Shown: positions 4,958 to 7,667 of the stretch, in pieces
Layout: each line of letters begins with the position of its first letter
How positions within the stretch are numbered: the first letter of the stretch is position 1
From: Bacteroidales bacterium
Lineage (GTDB): Bacteria > Bacteroidota > Bacteroidia > Bacteroidales > Paludibacteraceae
Direction of reading: 5' to 3'
Assembly: GCA_900769555.1 (NCBI GenBank)
Contig: CAAGHA010000177.1
Coordinates: 1-7,667, forward strand
DNA: 7,667 nucleotides
Program-made: the position numbers and the translations under genes
The notes under the pieces: model-generated
Database searches by the model: none
The model's input: only the letters and a program-made list of their open reading frames with translations
What the model was told of the DNA's origin: nothing

Positions 4958-4969
4958 AAACTCTACAAC
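4958..4969. repeat. Copy 2 of the 12-base direct repeat
   Basis: AAACTCTACAAC, identical to 4411-4422. On the minus strand it lies directly after the first hairpin of the leader RNA, within the first 35 bases of the predicted transcript. Confidence 0.6.
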
Positions 4970-4994
4970 GTATAGTTAGACCTATACACTATCT

Positions 4995-5023
4995 ATTATA
5001 AAACACGAACAAATGTTTGTCAA
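4995..5023 (-). promoter_or_regulatory. Perfect-consensus promoter of the leader RNA
   Basis: On the minus strand TTGACA (5023-5018) and TATAAT (5000-4995) are separated by exactly 17 bases, a full sigma-70/SigA consensus. The spacer carries an imperfect inverted repeat, ACAAA-TG-TTTGT, overlapping the −35 end, a possible repressor site. Nothing but structured RNA lies immediately downstream, so a strong constitutive start followed by attenuation is likely. Confidence 0.85.
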
Positions 5024-5066
5024 TACCTTTATGCCACTTTTTTTGAAATTTTTTGTAGAAATAGGA

Positions 5067-5092
5067 AAGGTGTGCGTAAAAACGCACACCTT
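5067..5092 (-). terminator. Terminator of the lipoprotein gene
   Basis: AAGGTGTGCG (5067-5076) and CGCACACCTT (5083-5092) form a perfect 10-bp stem with a 6-base loop, 44 bases after the lipoprotein stop. The minus-strand continuation TTTCCTATTTC is moderately U-rich. It isolates the lipoprotein gene from the leader-RNA unit downstream. Confidence 0.75.
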
Positions 5093-5135
5093 AACTTGTG
5101 GATTTATCAAATTTATAAAAACATTGTTTTAAATT

Positions 5136-7616
5136 TTATCTTAAGTATTCTACATAGGTATAGTTGTTATACGTGGATATTATTGTTTCAACTGCCGTTT
5201 CTCCAAGTTCATTGATTAATTTCCCTACTAATACAGAATTTTTGCTGACTTTTAATATCCTTTTATAATAATTTGATTCTGAAAAATCTTGGGAAATATT
5301 TTCCATCTCGCCAATTTCTACTAATTCATTCAAAAGTGCATTATATGCTGTTCTTCTTGTTGAATTTTCACTTCCAATGTCTATTCCATTATTGATATAT
5401 TCTCGTTTTTGCTCAATAGTTAGCGTGCTTTCCATATCAATTTCGCCGCCTTCTAAAGACGTTATTGAATCGTTAAAGCTTTTAATGGCAAGATATTCGT
5501 ATTCTATTATTTCTTCCTCTGTTAAATATCTATCGTAATTCCATTTTTCAATAGAAGTATTAGGCGATTTGTTTTCATAATATTGAAGTGCATATTGAGA
5601 AATTATAGCTTGTTCTATGTATTGTGTGCAAATTAAATCTACAACTTCATAACGGTCGTAACCATAACTTTCATATATCCAACCATAATTTAAGTAGCTA
5701 TATAATATATCTTGATTTGTAATCACGTCAACCAATTCGTTATTGCTATTTATATCAATTTTTATTAGGTCGTTAAGATTGTATTTAGCAATCAACGTAT
5801 CTACAAATCCATTTGCAGTTAATGTAATAATATTTGTATTAATGCCTGTTATAAGCTTATATAAATATTTATTTGAATAAATAACATAGTCCCCGTCATA
5901 TACAGATGAAAAATAGGCATTTGAAGCAAGTCTATTTTGTTTTCTGTCTTCAGTTAAGACCATTGCAGAAATTACTATGTCATATTCACCATTATCTAAT
6001 CCTGATATCAAAGTTTCAAAATCATCATTGATAAATTCAACGTTAACATCTAATTGCCTTGCAATTTCATTGATAAACTCTATATCAAAACCTTTTAATT
6101 CATTATTGTCATAATATTCAAAAGGTTCATATTCTGCATTAACGCCAACTCTTAAAGTTTTTTGGTTTGTTTGACAAAAAGATTTTAAGTATGTGTCGGT
6201 TAATAAAACTTCTAAATAACTTATGCCACAATCATACTTTTCATCAAGTGTGCTTAGTATAAAGTCTTCATATTCAGAATATGGCATTGATGAAAATTCT
6301 TTATAAAAATTGGTTAAATTTATGTAATCTTGCCAAATATTTGTTGCCTCTTTTATAGAGTCATTAGTAGAAATATTAAAGAATACAGGTTTTGAAAATA
6401 ATTTTTTAATATTATATTCATATTCCCACTCATAGTAAAGCGAACTGTTGTTTTCGTCAGGTATATTAATTTTGAATTTTGTATTAAAATCAATTAAATT
6501 TTTATCTTTATCGAAATTTATATTAAAGATTAAATTGTTTGGAAGAGTTTCACTAATATTTTGTTTTATATCGTCAATCGACTCCTCTAATTGAGTTTTT
6601 ACATTAGATAAAACATAATCATTGTTTCCTGTAATTTTTCCAATAAAGTCTTCTAATTTTAACGTTCCTAATGTAATACCATCAATTTTTTTATTAAGAT
6701 ATTTGCCTATGTAGTCATAAGCATTTTCATTGTTTGCGGTGAATATTTCTTCAGATAAATTTAAGTTGTCATTGTCGGCTATACTTACAAAAGCTTTTAA
6801 TACTGTTTCAATATCTTTTCCCGTTAGTCCCTCTACAAGTGGATTTAATAAATCCTTAACGGGTTGGGAATTATAAAGTTCATTTATTGTAATATTAGTA
6901 TTTGCATCGATATATGTAGCAATTTCTCCAAGTTTAATTTCCATTTTATCTAAAAACTTGTTTACGTCTATTGCCACGGTATATCCATTATTTTCTATGG
7001 GATTATCTGATAAAAAGACTATATAATTTACTGCTAACGTTTTTAATACTCTTTCTATATCTGCGTTTTTTAGTATTGCAGTTGAAAATTCTTCGTAAGT
7101 TATATTTAGATTTTCTTCTAAATCAAAAATTTCTTCGTAAATATCACCAAGAACGTCATCGCAAAAATCTTCTAAAACAGAATTCACAATGTTTCCATTA
7201 GGATATAATTCGATATCTTCCATTTTAGATTTTAATGCACTAACATAATCATTTGTTGTTAAATTTGTTCCTATTGGGGAAACGTAAAAATTTCCATTCC
7301 TAAAGAACATAACTGCTCCTTGATTACTAATCGCACCACTTTCAGGATTTTTTAGATAATTTTGTGCATATAAATCAGCATCCAAACCGTTTTCTAAAGA
7401 AATATAAGCAGTTGTATTATTCTGCTGAATAGTCCCTTTTTTCATTGAAAGCGTTAATTCAAAATTCTTAAATTCATCATCAATTAAACCCGTTAGCAAT
7501 TCCTTGCTGGAAATAGGATTAGGTGCAGGGTCATCATCTTTATTACAAGCTACTAAATTAAAAGCACAAAAGCAAATAAGTAAAGTAGATAATAGTATTA
7601 TAAAAAATTTTTTCAT
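5136..7616 (-). CDS. Large lipoprotein with C-terminal amino-acid-binding (SBP_bac_3-like) region
   Basis: An 826-residue exported lipoprotein. Residues 1-23 are a signal peptide with a hydrophobic core, ending in the lipobox LVAC with Cys24 as the expected lipidated residue. A linker (KDDDPAPNP) follows. Residues about 35-470 match no family I recognise; they are mixed and acidic, with NENAYDYIGKYL-type segments. From about 485, LRVGVNAEYEPFEYYD, LKGFDIEFINEIARQL and GEYDIVISAMVLTEDR are the first-lobe hallmarks of ABC amino-acid-binding proteins, including the T..R pair that normally holds the ligand carboxylate. The second lobe is hard to see, and the tail (about 690-826) is helical and charged. 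No permease or ATPase gene is within the window, so it may sense or scavenge rather than feed a local transporter. AAGGA lies about 7 bases before the ATG, and a terminator follows. It is visibly more AT-rich than the mobile genes and may be host DNA. Confidence 0.85.
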   Translation of the reverse strand: MKKFFIILLSTLLICFCAFNLVACNKDDDPAPNPISSKELLTGLIDDEFKNFELTLSMKKGTIQQNNTTAYISLENGLDADLYAQNYLKNPESGAISNQGAVMFFRNGNFYVSPIGTNLTTNDYVSALKSKMEDIELYPNGNIVNSVLEDFCDDVLGDIYEEIFDLEENLNITYEEFSTAILKNADIERVLKTLAVNYIVFLSDNPIENNGYTVAIDVNKFLDKMEIKLGEIATYIDANTNITINELYNSQPVKDLLNPLVEGLTGKDIETVLKAFVSIADNDNLNLSEEIFTANNENAYDYIGKYLNKKIDGITLGTLKLEDFIGKITGNNDYVLSNVKTQLEESIDDIKQNISETLPNNLIFNINFDKDKNLIDFNTKFKINIPDENNSSLYYEWEYEYNIKKLFSKPVFFNISTNDSIKEATNIWQDYINLTNFYKEFSSMPYSEYEDFILSTLDEKYDCGISYLEVLLTDTYLKSFCQTNQKTLRVGVNAEYEPFEYYDNNELKGFDIEFINEIARQLDVNVEFINDDFETLISGLDNGEYDIVISAMVLTEDRKQNRLASNAYFSSVYDGDYVIYSNKYLYKLITGINTNIITLTANGFVDTLIAKYNLNDLIKIDINSNNELVDVITNQDILYSYLNYGWIYESYGYDRYEVVDLICTQYIEQAIISQYALQYYENKSPNTSIEKWNYDRYLTEEEIIEYEYLAIKSFNDSITSLEGGEIDMESTLTIEQKREYINNGIDIGSENSTRRTAYNALLNELVEIGEMENISQDFSESNYYKRILKVSKNSVLVGKLINELGETAVETIISTYNNYTYVEYLR

Positions 7617-7667
7617 ATTTTTTCCTTCATTTATTATTTTTGAGTAATAGTTAAATATATTTTTATA

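Larger units (their letters stand above)
4699..4990 (-). ncRNA. Structured leader RNA / attenuator upstream of the mobilization region
   Basis: A transcript starting about 4988-4990 from the promoter at 4995-5023 and ending at the T run near 4699 would be about 290 bases and nearly all hairpins. In transcription order: GTATAG/CTATAC (4987-4970); CTACGC/GCGTAG (4956-4939); TCGTT-GAAA-AACGA with a GNRA-type loop (4933-4920); TATGGGTT/AACCCATA (4914-4874); TACTGC/GCAGTA (4868-4839); CGTGT/ACACG over GCTTTT/AAAAGC (4836-4807); then the antiterminator/terminator pair (4768-4699). No open frame of normal size lies on this strand. Two tiny frames overlap the hairpins: MGSGYYALLKITHS (4913-4869) and MKPLKAVVVCFL (4859-4821), neither with a good ribosome binding site. 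It may be a cis-acting attenuator for the relaxase region or a free small RNA. I do not recognise it as a known riboswitch, T-box or tet leader. Confidence 0.6.

Noticed and set aside
4690..4990. Tetracycline-resistance or erm-type leader
   Set aside because: No matching leader peptide is visible and no resistance gene follows; only the general attenuator layout is shared.
1..7667. CRISPR array, tRNA genes or insertion sequence
   Set aside because: No regularly spaced repeats, no tRNA T-loop/acceptor pattern and no DDE transposase were seen on either strand.

Overview
The window looks like low-GC Bacillota (Clostridia-type) DNA. It opens with the 3' nine-tenths of a 5S rRNA gene on the + strand. 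The ribosome binding sites are strong (AGGAGG), codon use is AT-rich, and the protein families belong to clostridial mobile elements. Species cannot be named from this sequence alone.

Layout. (1) 1-200: 5S rRNA, its likely terminator and a second hairpin. (2) 201-3011: a compact minus-strand operon reading toward the 5S gene. It starts at a near-consensus promoter (2983-3011) with a 14-bp palindrome just downstream, and encodes a TnpV-family protein, a 40-residue hydrophobic peptide, a ribbon-helix-helix-like protein, a TnpW-like protein and a large serine recombinase. The last two genes overlap as TAATG. (3) 3063-4310: a MobV (Mob/Pre) relaxase on the minus strand, preceded by a hairpin closely resembling the pMV158-type oriT. 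(4) 4311-5023: no convincing large gene. It holds a tiny SD-preceded ORF, repeats, and a minus-strand transcription unit with a perfect TTGACA-17-TATAAT promoter, a chain of hairpins and an intrinsic terminator whose 5' arm can instead form an antiterminator. (5) 5067-7616: a separate, visibly more AT-rich gene for an 826-residue lipoprotein with a C-terminal amino-acid-binding (SBP_bac_3-like) region and its own terminator.

Interpretation. Regions 2-4 fit a small integrative mobilizable element of the Tn4451 kind: a serine recombinase for excision and integration, small TnpV/TnpW accessory proteins, and a MobV relaxase plus oriT for mobilization by another element. No resistance or metabolic cargo is visible. 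It lies beside a 5S rRNA gene. The lipoprotein may be host DNA beyond the right end, judging by base composition. Neither end of the element could be fixed.

Points that stand out: the attenuator-like leader RNA upstream of the mobilization region; two genes (relaxase and TnpW-like) where the Shine-Dalgarno sits exactly 8 nt before an in-frame ATA rather than ATG/GTG/TTG; and a relaxase with Glu where MobM of pMV158 has its nucleophile His22.
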